Positions 9,049 through 18,746 are shown, counted from the first letter of the stretch. The stretch: DNA of 64,000 nucleotides from Paractinoplanes maris (GCF_023544465.1 NZ_JALPVL010000005.1:372001-436000), one strand, 5' to 3'. Made by a program: numbers and translations. The notes: generated by a model not told the origin, from the sequence alone.

Positions 9049-9054
9049 TAGCGT
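9049..9054 (+). promoter_or_regulatory. putative leaderless -10 box (TAGCGT), plus strand
   Basis: TAGCGT within GATAGCGT lies 8 nt before the ATG at 9063. With the box at 9001-9006 it forms a compact divergent promoter of about 55 bp. Confidence 0.45.
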
Positions 9055-9062
9055 GGCCGACC

Positions 9063-10412
9063 ATGACGACCACTCCGGGAGCCGGGCTCAGCCGGCTGAA
9101 CGCGATCTACCGGCAGGGCGTGCTCGGACGCCGGCCGGCCGTGCCGGCGGATTTCGGGGAACTCGAGCGGCGGGCCCGGCGGGCCAGCAGTGCCACCGCT
9201 TGGGCGTACGTGGCCGGTGGCGCCGGGGAAGGCCGGACGATGCGCCGCAACCGGGCCGCCTTCGACCGCTGGGCGATCGTGCCCCGGATGGCGTCGGCCG
9301 CCGTCGACCGCGACCTCTCTGTCGAGCTGCTCGGCTCCCGGCACGCCACTCCGGTGCTGCTGGCCCCGATCGGGGCCGGGGCGCTGATGGGTGACGACAG
9401 CGACCTGCACATCGCCCGGGCCGCTGCCGCGACCGGCACGACATACGTCTTCTCCAACCAGGGCTGCACCCCGATGGAGGACTGCGCGGCGGCGATGGGT
9501 GACGCCTCCCGGTGGTTCCAGCTCTATTGGAGCAAGGACGACGGGCTCGTGGACAGCCTCATCGCGCGGGCCGAGGCGGCCGGGGCGGGTGCCCTGGTCG
9601 TCACGCTCGACACCACCGTGCTGGGCTGGCGGCCACAGGACCTCAATCTCGGTTCGCTGCCGTTCAGCCGGGGGCAGGGCATCGCGCAGTACACGTCGGA
9701 TCCGCGTTTCCGGCAGATCGTCGCCGAGCGGATCGCCCGGCCGGCCCGGCGCGAGGCCACCCCGGTCACGCCGGGCGCGATCCGGACCCTGCTCGCCATG
9801 AGCCGCAACCATCCCGGCCGGTTCTGGGCCAACCTGCGCTCACCGGAGCCGCGAGCATCGGTCGAGACGTTCCTCGACATCTATTCCAATCCGGGGCTGA
9901 GCTGGGATCATCTGGCCACCCTGCGCGATCGGACGAAGCTTCCGGTGGTTCTGAAGGGAATCCTGCATCCGGACGACGCCCGGCGCGCGTTCGAACTCGG
10001 CGCGAGCGCGGTCGTGGTGTCCAACCACGGCGGTCGTCAGGTCGACAACGCCGTCGCGTCACTGGACGCCCTCGTCGCCATCCGCGAGGAGCTCGGCCCG
10101 GAGCCGACGCTGCTGCTCGACAGCGGCATCCGGTCGGGCGCGGACGTCTTCACCGCGCTGGCCCTCGGCGCCGACGCGGTCCTGCTGGGCCGGCCCTACA
10201 TGTACGGCTTGGCGCTGGCCGGGCAGAGCGGCGTCGAGGACGTCGTCCGCAACGTCGTCGCCGAGCTCGACCTGACGATGGCCCTGACCGGCACCCGCGA
10301 CATCCCGGCGATCGGCCGGGAGCTGGTGATCGCACAAACACGCCAGGTGGGCGGGAAGACGCTCCAACCGACGGGGAAAGAAGGCACAACAGCGGCGGAG
10401 CTCTTCTCTTGA
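9063..10412 (+). CDS. FMN-dependent alpha-hydroxy-acid dehydrogenase (lactate 2-monooxygenase type)
   Basis: A 449-residue TIM-barrel flavoenzyme. It has the hydroxyacid-oxidase-family features LLAPIGAGAL near residue 100, FQLYWSKD, a catalytic His-Arg in VVSNHGGRQVDN, and the FMN phosphate site LLDSGIRSGADVFTALALGADAVLLGRP. Length and the active-site loop with SNPGLSWDHLATLR are closest to lactate 2-monooxygenase and related L-lactate oxidases. It should oxidise a small 2-hydroxyacid to the oxo acid or its decarboxylation product, in the cytoplasm. The downstream membrane-anchored gene overlaps its stop. Confidence 0.85.
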   Translation: MTTTPGAGLSRLNAIYRQGVLGRRPAVPADFGELERRARRASSATAWAYVAGGAGEGRTMRRNRAAFDRWAIVPRMASAAVDRDLSVELLGSRHATPVLLAPIGAGALMGDDSDLHIARAAAATGTTYVFSNQGCTPMEDCAAAMGDASRWFQLYWSKDDGLVDSLIARAEAAGAGALVVTLDTTVLGWRPQDLNLGSLPFSRGQGIAQYTSDPRFRQIVAERIARPARREATPVTPGAIRTLLAMSRNHPGRFWANLRSPEPRASVETFLDIYSNPGLSWDHLATLRDRTKLPVVLKGILHPDDARRAFELGASAVVVSNHGGRQVDNAVASLDALVAIREELGPEPTLLLDSGIRSGADVFTALALGADAVLLGRPYMYGLALAGQSGVEDVVRNVVAELDLTMALTGTRDIPAIGRELVIAQTRQVGGKTLQPTGKEGTTAAELFS

Positions 10413-11134
10413 CGGTCCTGGGCAAGCTGCCCCAGCCCATGCGGAAGCGTTTCCTGGTAGCGGCCGCTGCGGCCCTGGGAGTGATCCTCCTGGCGGTCGC
10501 CGCAGTGACGGTGAACCGTCGCTCGGCAAGCGACATACCCGCGGCCGCGCCGCAGCTGACCGCCAGCGCCGACTATCCGATCATCTGGCCGCAGGCGCTG
10601 GTGGGTGGGAAGACCGCATCGGGACCGGCGACCGATGATCCGGGACCGGCTGCCGAGCAGTTCCTCAGCGAACTCGGCGTCCCCACGTCCGACCTGACCT
10701 TCTCGGTCGAGCGGGACAGCGGGGATGAAGCGCGGTTGGTCGAGGTGACGACCCGGAACGGGAGCGTGCTCGGCACGGTCAGCCTGCGCTGGGACGCCGG
10801 CGGCCAGACGTGGGGCGTGCAGGCCATGCAGTCACCGCGCACCACCGTGCGCAACCCCGAGCCGAACGGTGCGGTCAACCCGCCGCTGTCGGTCAACTTC
10901 CGGACCGATACCGGTGGCACGGCGCGGGTACGTCTGCTGGACGCCCGCAACTCCCAGGAGTTGACCAACTGGTCGGAGAGGATCGACGCGGACGAGGACT
11001 GGCAGGCGAACGCCAACTTCACGAGGGACGCGAACCCGTTCCCCGGATACCTGGTGCTGACCGTGCAGGACGGCGATGGACGGTTCACCAGTGTTGTCGT
11101 GATGCCGCTGACGGTGCGTATCCCCGGCACGTAA
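10409..11134 (+). CDS. membrane-anchored exported protein, unknown function
   Basis: I chose a TTG start overlapping the previous stop (TTGA) because GGAG sits 8 nt upstream. The alternative ATG at 10439 has no ribosome site. The 241-residue product has a short basic N terminus and one hydrophobic helix (about 16-35), followed by an extracytoplasmic region with the ordered motifs DYPIIWPQALVGG and TVRNPEPNGAVNPPLSVNF. The late part may be an immunoglobulin-like fold (inference from the beta-rich pattern). The overlap with the flavoenzyme gene suggests co-expression. Confidence 0.6.
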   Translation: MTVLGKLPQPMRKRFLVAAAAALGVILLAVAAVTVNRRSASDIPAAAPQLTASADYPIIWPQALVGGKTASGPATDDPGPAAEQFLSELGVPTSDLTFSVERDSGDEARLVEVTTRNGSVLGTVSLRWDAGGQTWGVQAMQSPRTTVRNPEPNGAVNPPLSVNFRTDTGGTARVRLLDARNSQELTNWSERIDADEDWQANANFTRDANPFPGYLVLTVQDGDGRFTSVVVMPLTVRIPGT

Positions 11135-11152
11135 TCAACCGATGGCTCGACC

Positions 11153-11173
11153 AGCCGGCCATTCGGGCCGGTT
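11153..11173. terminator. hairpin between convergent genes
   Basis: AGCCGGCC (11153-11160) pairs with GGCCGGTT (11166-11173) with one G-U pair and a 5-nt loop. It lies between the converging stops at 11134 and 11197. Confidence 0.55.
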
Positions 11174-11196
11174 GCACACAGCTTGAGCCGCCCGCG

Positions 11197-12018
11197 TCAG
11201 AGGAGCCGGGTCACCGCCTCGACGAAGGCGTCCGGCTCCTCGATCTGCGCGAAGTGGCCACTGTTCTCGAGGATCGCCAGCTGCGCACCGGCGATGCCCT
11301 CGTGCAGCATCCCGGCCCAGACCGGCCCGCAGATGAAGTCGTGCCGGCCGGTCACGACGACCGTGGGGGCGGCGATCCGCGGCAGGTCCGGGCGGTAGTC
11401 GATGGTTGTGGAGCCGAAATCCGTGACCCAGGAACGAATGTCGCGTCGCAGGGGCTCGAATTCGGCGCGCCGGCCCCAGAAGTCGGCGAAATAGATGGGC
11501 AGCGCGGCCCGGAGCACGGCCGACTTCTCCTCGGCGGTCCGCACCGCCTCGAAACCGCTGAGCGCCGCCACCACCCCGGCCACCTCGGGGAGGCCGGCGT
11601 GCCGTTGCCCGTACGCCTCGGCAGCGGCCTGCTCGGCCGCCCAGAAAGTCGCGTCCGTGGTCGGCGAGGTGCTGTAGAGGGCCAGTCCCGCCGTACGGTC
11701 CGGGTATCGGATCGCGAAGCGCTGGGCCACGAAGCCGCCGTGCGAATGGCCCAGCACGTGCACCCGCGGCACGCCCAGCTGCTCGACGGTGGCGTGCAGG
11801 AAATCGACGTACGTGTCCACATAGGTCGCATCGGGCGGCAGCGGCCCGGAGTCCCCGGTCCCGATGGGCTCGAGATAGACCATCGTGAAATGCTCCTCGA
11901 GGCGCTCGGAGCGCAGGTAGGAGTACTCGACGCCGGGCCCGCCGGAGTGGGCGACCATCACCGGGCCCCGGCCGGCCACGTGGTAGGCCTGCCTGGTGCC
12001 CCGAAAGACGAAGTTCAT
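11197..12018 (-). CDS. alpha/beta hydrolase (proline iminopeptidase-like)
   Basis: A 273-residue hydrolase with oxyanion motif HSGGPGVE, nucleophile elbow GHSHGG (Ser near 95), acid VVTGRHDFICG and late His in NSGHFAQIEEPDAF. The HSGGPG motif and the cap domain resemble proline iminopeptidases. Its ATG overlaps the stop of the preceding hydrolase (ATGA), so the two are translationally coupled. The substrate is unknown. Confidence 0.8.
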   Translation of the reverse strand: MNFVFRGTRQAYHVAGRGPVMVAHSGGPGVEYSYLRSERLEEHFTMVYLEPIGTGDSGPLPPDATYVDTYVDFLHATVEQLGVPRVHVLGHSHGGFVAQRFAIRYPDRTAGLALYSTSPTTDATFWAAEQAAAEAYGQRHAGLPEVAGVVAALSGFEAVRTAEEKSAVLRAALPIYFADFWGRRAEFEPLRRDIRSWVTDFGSTTIDYRPDLPRIAAPTVVVTGRHDFICGPVWAGMLHEGIAGAQLAILENSGHFAQIEEPDAFVEAVTRLL

Positions 12019-12803
12019 GCCGTGTGCGCACCGATCCAGGAAAGCGTCGTGTCGGCCAGCTCGCGCCAGCCGTGGTCGAGCGGCGCGCTGTGGCCGCGGT
12101 CGGGGAAGGTGACGAGGTCGGTGCGGGCCCGTGAGCCGGCATAGAGGCGGTGCGCACCGCGGACCACGACCTCGGGGACGGTGTGGTCCCGGCCGTTGGC
12201 GATCATCAGCAGCGGGCCCCGGTCGGCGCGGGCGGTGTCGACCGTCGAGGCCGCGTCGCGGGTGAAGGCGGCCGTCGACACCTCGAAGAGCGGACGGCCC
12301 GGGCCCGGGATGGTCACCCGCCGATGGAGCTCGGCCGACTCGTCCGCGGTCAGCGTGTTGCCGAAGGAGTAGGCGAACTGTTTCTCGGTCAGGGCGACCG
12401 TCCGGTGCTTGTTGCCGGGCCGTGACAACACCGGGAACGCCGACCGCAGCAGGCTGAACGGCACCGCCCGGACGCCCTTGACCGGAGCCGGCGAGATCGC
12501 CACCCCGGCCGCGCCCAGCCCCCGGCTGAGCAGCTTCTGGACGATCAGGCCGCCGAAGGAGTGCCCGATGAGGATCGGCGGCCGATCCATGGCCGCCAGG
12601 ACCTTGGCGTACGCGTCGGTGATGTCCTCGACGCCGACGCCGTTCAGGCCGGTCGGGTCGGCGCGGGTGGCCGCGACGGTTTCCCGGTCACCCGGCCAGC
12701 CCGGCGCGAACGTCTCGTGACCACGCCCGGCGAACAGCTCGCGCCAGGGCTGCCAGGAGTCGGAATGGATCCACAGACCGTGGAGGAAGACGACCGGGTT
12801 CAT
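12015..12803 (-). CDS. alpha/beta hydrolase
   Basis: A 262-residue hydrolase beginning MNPVVFLHGLWIHSDSW, with nucleophile elbow GHSFGG, acid in ANGRDHTVP and His in FPDRGHSAPLDHGW. A GAGG site 6 nt before the ATG supports the start. It is the middle gene of a minus-strand operon: TPR protein, this hydrolase, then the overlapping hydrolase at 11197. The pairing suggests the two hydrolases act on related substrates. Confidence 0.8.
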   Translation of the reverse strand: MNPVVFLHGLWIHSDSWQPWRELFAGRGHETFAPGWPGDRETVAATRADPTGLNGVGVEDITDAYAKVLAAMDRPPILIGHSFGGLIVQKLLSRGLGAAGVAISPAPVKGVRAVPFSLLRSAFPVLSRPGNKHRTVALTEKQFAYSFGNTLTADESAELHRRVTIPGPGRPLFEVSTAAFTRDAASTVDTARADRGPLLMIANGRDHTVPEVVVRGAHRLYAGSRARTDLVTFPDRGHSAPLDHGWRELADTTLSWIGAHTA

Positions 12804-12864
12804 GGGTGACCTCGTTCTCGCGGAGGAGGCCGACCGTATTCGCCGCCACTTGACGACGACTTGA

Positions 12865-13593
12865 TCAGCGGTCGAGGGGCGAGAACGCGGCTCGCGGGTC
12901 GAGGAGCCGGCCGGCGGCGTACTCGGCGGCGAAGGCGGGCGGCCCGAGCGCCTCCAGGGCGGCCGAGCGGACGGCGGCCAGGTCGGCGGCGTCGTCCGGA
13001 TCCGGTACCTGGCCCAGTTCGGCGAAGGCGGCATCGGTGACGCCGACCAGGCGGGCCGCCCGGGCCGGGTCGTTCCCGGCCGAGGCGAGGGCGGCGGCGG
13101 CCAGGCACACGTACGGCACGAAGTCGTTCCAGCCGTGGCCGAACACCCGCTCGCGCCCCTGGGCGAACAGCCGGCGCGCCTCGTCGACCCGGCCCAGCTT
13201 CAGCTCGACGAACGCCAGGTTGTGATACTCCGCATTGACCTGCCGGGACTGCCCGAGCTCCTCGTTGAGCGCGATGCTCGCGCGATAGAGGTCGCGCGCC
13301 CGCTCCAGGTCGCCGGACATCCGCGCGACGGCGGCCAGCACGTGCCGCGGCCGCTCCTCCAGGCGCCGGTCGCCGGAGAGCTCGGCCACCTCCAGCGCCT
13401 TGCGCGCGCGGGCCTCGCCCTCGGCCAGGTCGCCGCCGCGGATCGCCACCCGGGCCAGGCTGTAACGGGCCTCGACCTCGCCCGCCGCGTCCCCCGCGGC
13501 CCGGGCCCGCGCTGTCTCGGCCTCGCTCAGGGACACCACGGTGTCGGTCTCGCCGCGCCGGAAGGCCGACCGCACCCGGTCACTGAAATTCAT
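12865..13593 (-). CDS. TPR-repeat protein
   Basis: A 242-residue all-helical protein with about five tetratricopeptide-like units, for example EARYSLARVAIRGGDLAEGEARARKA and the stretch with YHNLAFVELKLGRVDEARRLF. I placed the start at ATG 13593 because a GGAGGG site lies about 5 nt upstream. It has no signal peptide, DNA-binding or ATPase domain, so it is probably a cytoplasmic adaptor. It sits 61 nt upstream of the two coupled hydrolases and divergently from the SARP gene. Similar TPR domains form the C terminus of SARP/LuxR regulators. Confidence 0.7.
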   Translation of the reverse strand: MNFSDRVRSAFRRGETDTVVSLSEAETARARAAGDAAGEVEARYSLARVAIRGGDLAEGEARARKALEVAELSGDRRLEERPRHVLAAVARMSGDLERARDLYRASIALNEELGQSRQVNAEYHNLAFVELKLGRVDEARRLFAQGRERVFGHGWNDFVPYVCLAAAALASAGNDPARAARLVGVTDAAFAELGQVPDPDDAADLAAVRSAALEALGPPAFAAEYAAGRLLDPRAAFSPLDR

Positions 13594-13739
13594 GATCCCT
13601 CCATCGTCTCGAGCGTCCGGTGGTTGGCAGGCACCGTAGCCAGGCCCAGTTGACGAGTACTTCATCGGTTCAGCCGGCGTCATTACGTCATCCGACGTAG
13701 TCAGAGCACCATCCCTGCTGACTACCGTCGATCCCGGGG

Positions 13740-15200
13740 GTGGTTGTCGTGGGGGAAGCGATATATCTGCAGGTCCTCGGCCCGTTGCGGCTGTGGCGGG
13801 GGGACACCGAGGTGGATCCGGGGCCACATCAGCAGCGCGCGGTGCTGGCGCTGCTGGCCGCCCGCGGCGGGCAGCCGGTCGGCATGAGCGAGCTGATCGA
13901 CCTGATCTGGGGTCATCAGGCGCCGCCGAGCGCCGTCAACGTCATCCACAAGTACGTCGGGGCGCTGCGCCGCGTCTTCGAGCCCGGCCTGCCGCCCCGG
14001 GTGGCCGGGACCTACGTGGCCCGGCTGGGCAACGGTTACCGCTTCCGGGCCGGACCGGAGAACCTCGACCTCATCGCCTTCCGCGGGCTCGTGGCCGAGG
14101 CGCGGGCGCATGCCGCCCGCGACGAGGCGGGTCCGGCGCTCGACCGCTACACCGAGGCTCTGCGGCTCGGCCACGGGCCGGCCGGCGACGGGGTCACCGG
14201 CGCGACCCCGGCCCGGGCCGTCTTCGCCGGTCTGGACAACGAGCTCTCCGACGCCCTCGTCGCGGCCGCCGCGGTGGCGATCCGGCTGCGCCGGCCGGCG
14301 CTGCTGCTGACGCCGCTGCGGCAAGCCGCCGAGCGCGACCCGCTGAACGAGGACGTGCAGGCCGGCCTGGTGTCCGCCCTCGCCGCAGCCGGTCATCAGG
14401 CCGAGGCGGTGGCCACCTACCGCTCGGTCGCCGCCCGGCTGGCCGACGAGCTCGGCATCGACCCCGGGCCGGGCCTGCGGGAGGCCTACCGGCGGGTGCT
14501 GACCCAGACCGTGTTGCCGCCGGCCGAGTGGGCACCCGGGCCGATCCATCCGGCGCAGTTGCCGCCGGACCGGCCGCTGTTCGCCGGGCGCGAGGGTGAG
14601 CTGGCCGCGCTGCACCGGCTGGCCGACCGGCTGCGCGATCCGGGGCGGGCCGGTCCGCTGGTGGTGGCGGTCGACGGCGCGGCCGGCACGGGCAAGTCGA
14701 CGCTCGCTGTGCGCTTTGCCCACCTGGTCGCCGCGGGGTTCTCCGACGGTCAGCTCTATCTCGATCTGCGGGGTGACCACCGGGCCGGCGTGGACGAGTC
14801 GCTCCGATCGATGCTGCTCGGCCTGGGTGTCCGCCCACCGGACATGCCCGACACGTTCGACGCGCGGGTGGGGGCGTACCGCAGCCTGACCGCCGGCCGG
14901 CGGATGCTGGTGCTGCTGGACAACGTGTGCGACGCCGCGCAGGTCCGCCCGTTGCTGCCCAGCTCCGCCCGCGGTCTCGTGCTGCTCACCAGCCGGCGGC
15001 CGCTGCTGCCCCTGGCCGCCCGGGACGGCGCGCACCTGGTGCGCCTCGACCGGCCCGGCCAGCACGCGCGGGAGCCCGTCGAGCGACGACGGCCCGCGCT
15101 GCCGGGCGAGCCCTGCGGCCGCCGGCCGGTGGCTCTGGCACTGCTCGCGGCCCGGCTCACCGCACGACCCGAAGTGGCAGGCATGACCGCCGCGGGATGA
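13740..15200 (+). pseudogene. SARP/BTAD-NB-ARC regulator, truncated before its TPR region
   Basis: The 486-residue product has an OmpR-like DNA-binding domain (about 1-95, GGQPVGMSELIDLIWG), a BTAD domain (about 100-250) and the start of an NB-ARC ATPase (Walker A GAAGTGKST about 318-326, LVLLDN near 395). AfsR-type regulators normally run on for 300-500 more residues. Here the ATPase loses its central part after HLVRLDR, resumes briefly at RRPVALALLAARLTARP and stops beside a decayed transposase. The remaining BTAD half could still bind DNA, so a functional short regulator is possible. The GTG start is uncertain; a TACCGT box lies 11 nt upstream. Confidence 0.65.
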
Positions 15201-15224
15201 AGTGTCCGTCAACAATGGACACTT
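15200..15224. repeat. 8-bp inverted repeat at the SARP/transposase junction
   Basis: AAGTGTCC (15200-15207) and GGACACTT (15217-15224) are perfect inverted repeats around a 9-nt spacer. They begin on the last base of the SARP stop codon and end just before the transposase start. This could be an operator or an insertion-sequence end. Confidence 0.5.
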
Positions 15225-15235
15225 ACGCTGCCCGG

Positions 15236-15964
15236 ATGACTCCCACGGCGGAGCTCGACCGGCTGCACGCCCGGCTGGCCGGCCGGTTCACCCGGTCGGA
15301 GCCGCGGCGGCGCGTCCGGCACTATCTCGCCGGGCTGACCGAGGGTCCGCGGCGCAAGAACGGCTGGACGCTGGCCCGCCAGGGCGGCGACGCCTCCCCG
15401 GACGGCATGCAGCGGTTGCTGCGCTCGGCCGACTGGGACGTCGAGGCGGTCCGCGACGACGTCCGTGATTACGTGCTCGACCACCTGCGGGCCCCGGACG
15501 CGGTGCTGATCGTGGCCGGACTGGCCTTCCCGAAGAGGGGCACGCGGTCGGCCGGGGTCGCCCGCCAGCCGGTCGGCACCGCCGGGCACGTGGAGAACTG
15601 CCAGCTCGGCGTGTTCCTGGCCTACCGCTCCAGCCGCGGGGAGGCGCTCATCGACCGCCGGCTCCACCTGCCGCGCTCCTGGACCGACGACCGGGTCCGG
15701 TGCCGGGCCGCGGGCATTCCCGACGACATCGCGTACGCCCGGCCGGATCGGCTCGCCGAGCAGATGATCGAACGGGCGCTCGCGGACGGAGCCGGACCGG
15801 CCCGGGTGCACACGAATGAGCCCTTCGGTCTCGAGCGGTGCTTCCGGCAGGCCCGGGAACGGGCCGGTCTCGACAGCTATCAGGTCCGCGACTGGCGGGC
15901 GTGGCACGCCCACACCACCCTGTCGATGGCCGCACTGGCCGCGGTCGTGGTCTCCGACCTTTGA
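15236..15964 (+). pseudogene. decayed IS701-family transposase (internal deletion, first catalytic Asp lost)
   Basis: The 242-residue frame matches the N-terminal half of IS701-type DDE transposases (KNGWTLARQGGD, SPDGMQRLLRSADWD, GTAGHVENCQLGVFLAY, PRSWTDDRVRCRAAGIP) and then jumps to the C-terminal end (DSYQVRDWRAWHAHTTLSM). About 150 residues are missing between the two. The strand carrying the first catalytic Asp, normally VVDETGF, reads VAGLAFPKRG, so the Asp is gone. The product cannot be an active transposase, yet no frameshift has entered it. An alternative in-frame ATG lies at 15215 within the palindrome. Confidence 0.75.
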
Positions 15965-16027
15965 TCGGGTCCGAGAAAATGCATTTCGCCTGGGAGATCG
16001 ACCTAAGTGCCGTTGCAGTATTAAGGC

Positions 16028-18676
16028 ATGACAGAGATCGTCGGCCGGGACGGGCCGATCAGCGTCCTCGAGGCGCTGCTCGGCGACGCGGCCGACGGGC
16101 GCGGTGCGGCTCTCGTGCTGCGCGGCGAGGCCGGCATCGGCAAGACGGTGCTGCTCGAGCACGCGATCCGGGCCGGGCGGGAGCGGGGCCTGCGCGTGCT
16201 GAGTGTCACCGGCGTGCAGGCCGAGGGCCAGATCCCGTACGCGGGTCTCGACCACCTGCTGCGCCCGGTGCGCCCGGCCCCGGCTGCCGACGCCGAGTCT
16301 CCGTATCGTCTCGCGGTCGAGGTTTTGCGGCTTCTGGGTGAGTCCGGCGAGCCGGTCCTGCTCGCGATCGAGGACGCGCACTGGCTGGACGCCGAGACCT
16401 GGCTGACCCTGACCTTCCTCAGCCGGCGGGTCGAGTCGGACCGGATCGCCGTCCTGATGGCCGTCCGCGAGGGCGAGGACATCGACCGGCGGCTGGCCGC
16501 GGCCGGACTGCCCGAGCTTCGCCTCGAACCACTTTCCGACGCGGAGGCCGGCGCCCTGCTCGACTCGGCGGCGCCCGGCCTGATCTCCCCGCTGCGGGCC
16601 CGGGTGCTCGAGGAGGCGGCCGGCAACCCGCTCGGCCTGGTCGAACTGGGCACCGCGGTGGCCCGGTCCGGCTCGTCCGCCCTGCTGCCGTCGTCGCTGC
16701 CGCTGAGCACCCGGGTCGAGCAGACCTTCGCCGGGCTGGTCGCCGAGTTGCCGCCGCCGGCCCGGACCCTGTTGCTGATCGCGGCGCTCAACGACGGCAG
16801 CCACCTGGACGAGATCCGGGCCGCGGCCGCGATCGTGACCGGGGCCGAGGTGCTCACCGAGGCGATCCAGCCCGCCGTGACGGCCCGGCTGGTGAGCGTC
16901 GACGAGCTGTACGACCTGCGGTTCCGGCACCCGCTGCTGCGGTCGGCCCTGCGCCAGCAGGCCCCGCCCGGGGATCGCCGCCGGGCCCACGCCGCACTGG
17001 CCGAGGTGCTGTCCGGCAGCCCCGAACGCCGGCTCTGGCACCGGGCCTCGGCCGTGCCCGGACCGGACGAGCAGATGGCCCGGGAACTGACCACCATCGC
17101 CATCGAGGCCATCGGGCACGAGGCCGCCGCCTCCGCGCTGGCCCTGCTGAGCCGGGCGGTGCAGCTCAGTGCGGATCCCGCCGAGCGGGCGCGGAGACAG
17201 ATCTGGGCCGTGCACGCCGCGCACGAGCAGGGCGACTCGCACACCGCCCGCCGCATCCTCACCGAGATCGACGAGCGCCCGTTGCGGCCGGTCGACCGGG
17301 TGCGGGTGGTCTACATGCGGGAGCACTACTTCCCGAGCCCGGCGGTCGGGCCGGCCCGGCTGCTCGCCTACGCCGACATGATCGAGACCATGCGGCTCGG
17401 CGGTGACACCGAGATCGCCGTCCAGGCCATGTGCGACATCGCGCTGAGCGTCTATTACAGCAGCGCTCCGGCGCCCGTCCGCAGCCGGTTCGTCGAGGTC
17501 GCCTTCGCGCTCGGCCTGGACGACGACGATCCCCGCCTGACCGGGATCCTCGGGCAGATCGCGCCGATCGAGCACGGCGCGGTGGTGCTGGAGCAGCTGC
17601 AACGGTTCGTGCTCCGGACCGACCTTCCCCCGACCTGGCGCACCGACCTGACTCTGGCCGCCTGGGCCGTGGGCGCGTTCGAGATCGCCGCCACCCTCGG
17701 TCTGTCCAGCACCGCCGAGCTGCGCCGCCAGGGCCGGATCGGCACGTTGTCGGTGTCGCTCAACGCGGCGGCCGCGGCGCACGCCTCGCTCGGTGATGCC
17801 CGGGCCGCCCTGCCGCTGGCCGCCGAGTGCATCGCGCTCGCCACGGAGATCGGGCAGCCGACCTGGGCCCTGGGCGGTGGCCTGATCACGGCGCAGGCCG
17901 AGGCACTGCGCGGGGACGTGGCCTCGGCCCGCCGCCGGGCCGACCAGGCGGAGCAGGTGCTGTCCACCGCGCGACGGTTCCCCATGCTCTCGCTCGTGCA
18001 GCGCGCGCGGGGCCTCGCGTCGCTGGCCGAGGGGCATGCCGACGACGCGTTCCGCCAGCTGATGCGGGTCTTCGATCCGGCCGACGCCGCCTGCTTCCCG
18101 CACCAGCAGCTGCACCTGCTCGGCCACCTGGCCGAGGCCGCCGTGCTGGGCGGGTTCCTGGACGAGCTGCGCCCGATCGTCGCCGGGCTCGAGCCGGTCG
18201 CCGAGCGAAGCCAGTCACCGGCCCTGCGCGTGGGCCTCGGCTTCGCCCGGGCCGTGCTCAGCGGCGACTACGAGAAGGCTCTGGCCGACGACCTGACCGG
18301 CTGGCCGTTCGACCGGGCCCGCCTTCAGCTCACCTATGGCTCGGCGCTGCGCCGGGCTTTCCGGATCACCGAGAGCCGGCCCCTGTTGCGCGAGGCCGCG
18401 ACCACTTTCGACTCGGTCGGCGCCACCCCGTGGGCCGACCGGGCCCGGGCCGAGCTGCGCGCCACCGGCGAGACCCGGCGCCGCCCGACGGACGCCCTGG
18501 ACGCGCTGACCCCGCAGGAGCAGCAGATCGCCCGGCTGGCCGCGGAGGGTCTGAGCAACCGCGAGATCGGCGAGCGCCTGTTCCTCTCCCCGCGCACGGT
18601 CAGCACCCACCTTTACCGCATCTATCCGAAGGTCAACGTCCGGTCCCGGGCCGAGCTGGCCCGGATCATCCCGTGA
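16028..18676 (+). CDS. LuxR-family ATP-binding regulator (LAL/MalT type)
   Basis: An 882-residue regulator. The N-terminal AAA/STAND ATPase has Walker A GEAGIGKT (about 36-43) and Walker B LLAIEDAHWLD. A long helical TPR-like sensor follows, and the last 60 residues are a LuxR helix-turn-helix (LTPQEQQIARLAAEGLSNREIGERLFLSPRTVSTHL). Length is normal for the LAL family. Such proteins activate antibiotic or sugar-use genes. Its targets here are unknown, though the iron-transport operon begins about 70 nt downstream. Confidence 0.85.
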   Translation: MTEIVGRDGPISVLEALLGDAADGRGAALVLRGEAGIGKTVLLEHAIRAGRERGLRVLSVTGVQAEGQIPYAGLDHLLRPVRPAPAADAESPYRLAVEVLRLLGESGEPVLLAIEDAHWLDAETWLTLTFLSRRVESDRIAVLMAVREGEDIDRRLAAAGLPELRLEPLSDAEAGALLDSAAPGLISPLRARVLEEAAGNPLGLVELGTAVARSGSSALLPSSLPLSTRVEQTFAGLVAELPPPARTLLLIAALNDGSHLDEIRAAAAIVTGAEVLTEAIQPAVTARLVSVDELYDLRFRHPLLRSALRQQAPPGDRRRAHAALAEVLSGSPERRLWHRASAVPGPDEQMARELTTIAIEAIGHEAAASALALLSRAVQLSADPAERARRQIWAVHAAHEQGDSHTARRILTEIDERPLRPVDRVRVVYMREHYFPSPAVGPARLLAYADMIETMRLGGDTEIAVQAMCDIALSVYYSSAPAPVRSRFVEVAFALGLDDDDPRLTGILGQIAPIEHGAVVLEQLQRFVLRTDLPPTWRTDLTLAAWAVGAFEIAATLGLSSTAELRRQGRIGTLSVSLNAAAAAHASLGDARAALPLAAECIALATEIGQPTWALGGGLITAQAEALRGDVASARRRADQAEQVLSTARRFPMLSLVQRARGLASLAEGHADDAFRQLMRVFDPADAACFPHQQLHLLGHLAEAAVLGGFLDELRPIVAGLEPVAERSQSPALRVGLGFARAVLSGDYEKALADDLTGWPFDRARLQLTYGSALRRAFRITESRPLLREAATTFDSVGATPWADRARAELRATGETRRRPTDALDALTPQEQQIARLAAEGLSNREIGERLFLSPRTVSTHLYRIYPKVNVRSRAELARIIP

Positions 18677-18713
18677 GCCCGCCTTTCGCTTGATCGATAC
18701 CACTGTTAGGTTG

Positions 18714-18730
18714 TTGCCAGTTATTGGCAA
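18714..18730. promoter_or_regulatory. inverted repeat, possible operator of the iron ABC operon
   Basis: TTGCCA (18714-18719) and TGGCAA (18725-18730) form perfect arms around 5 nt, 16 nt before the permease start. A preceding TTAGGTT resembles half of an IdeR/DmdR iron box, but the second half does not match. Confidence 0.4.
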
Positions 18731-18746
18731 TAGCAAAGGCAGGGCC

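Noticed and set aside
15209-18127. A 972-codon minus-strand frame opposite the LuxR-type gene
   Set aside because: It has no domain and is Gly/Arg/Gln-rich, as expected from high-GC third positions of the real gene.
18703-18721. An IdeR/DmdR iron box at TTAGGTT before the importer
   Set aside because: Only the left half fits the 19-bp consensus, so it cannot be called.
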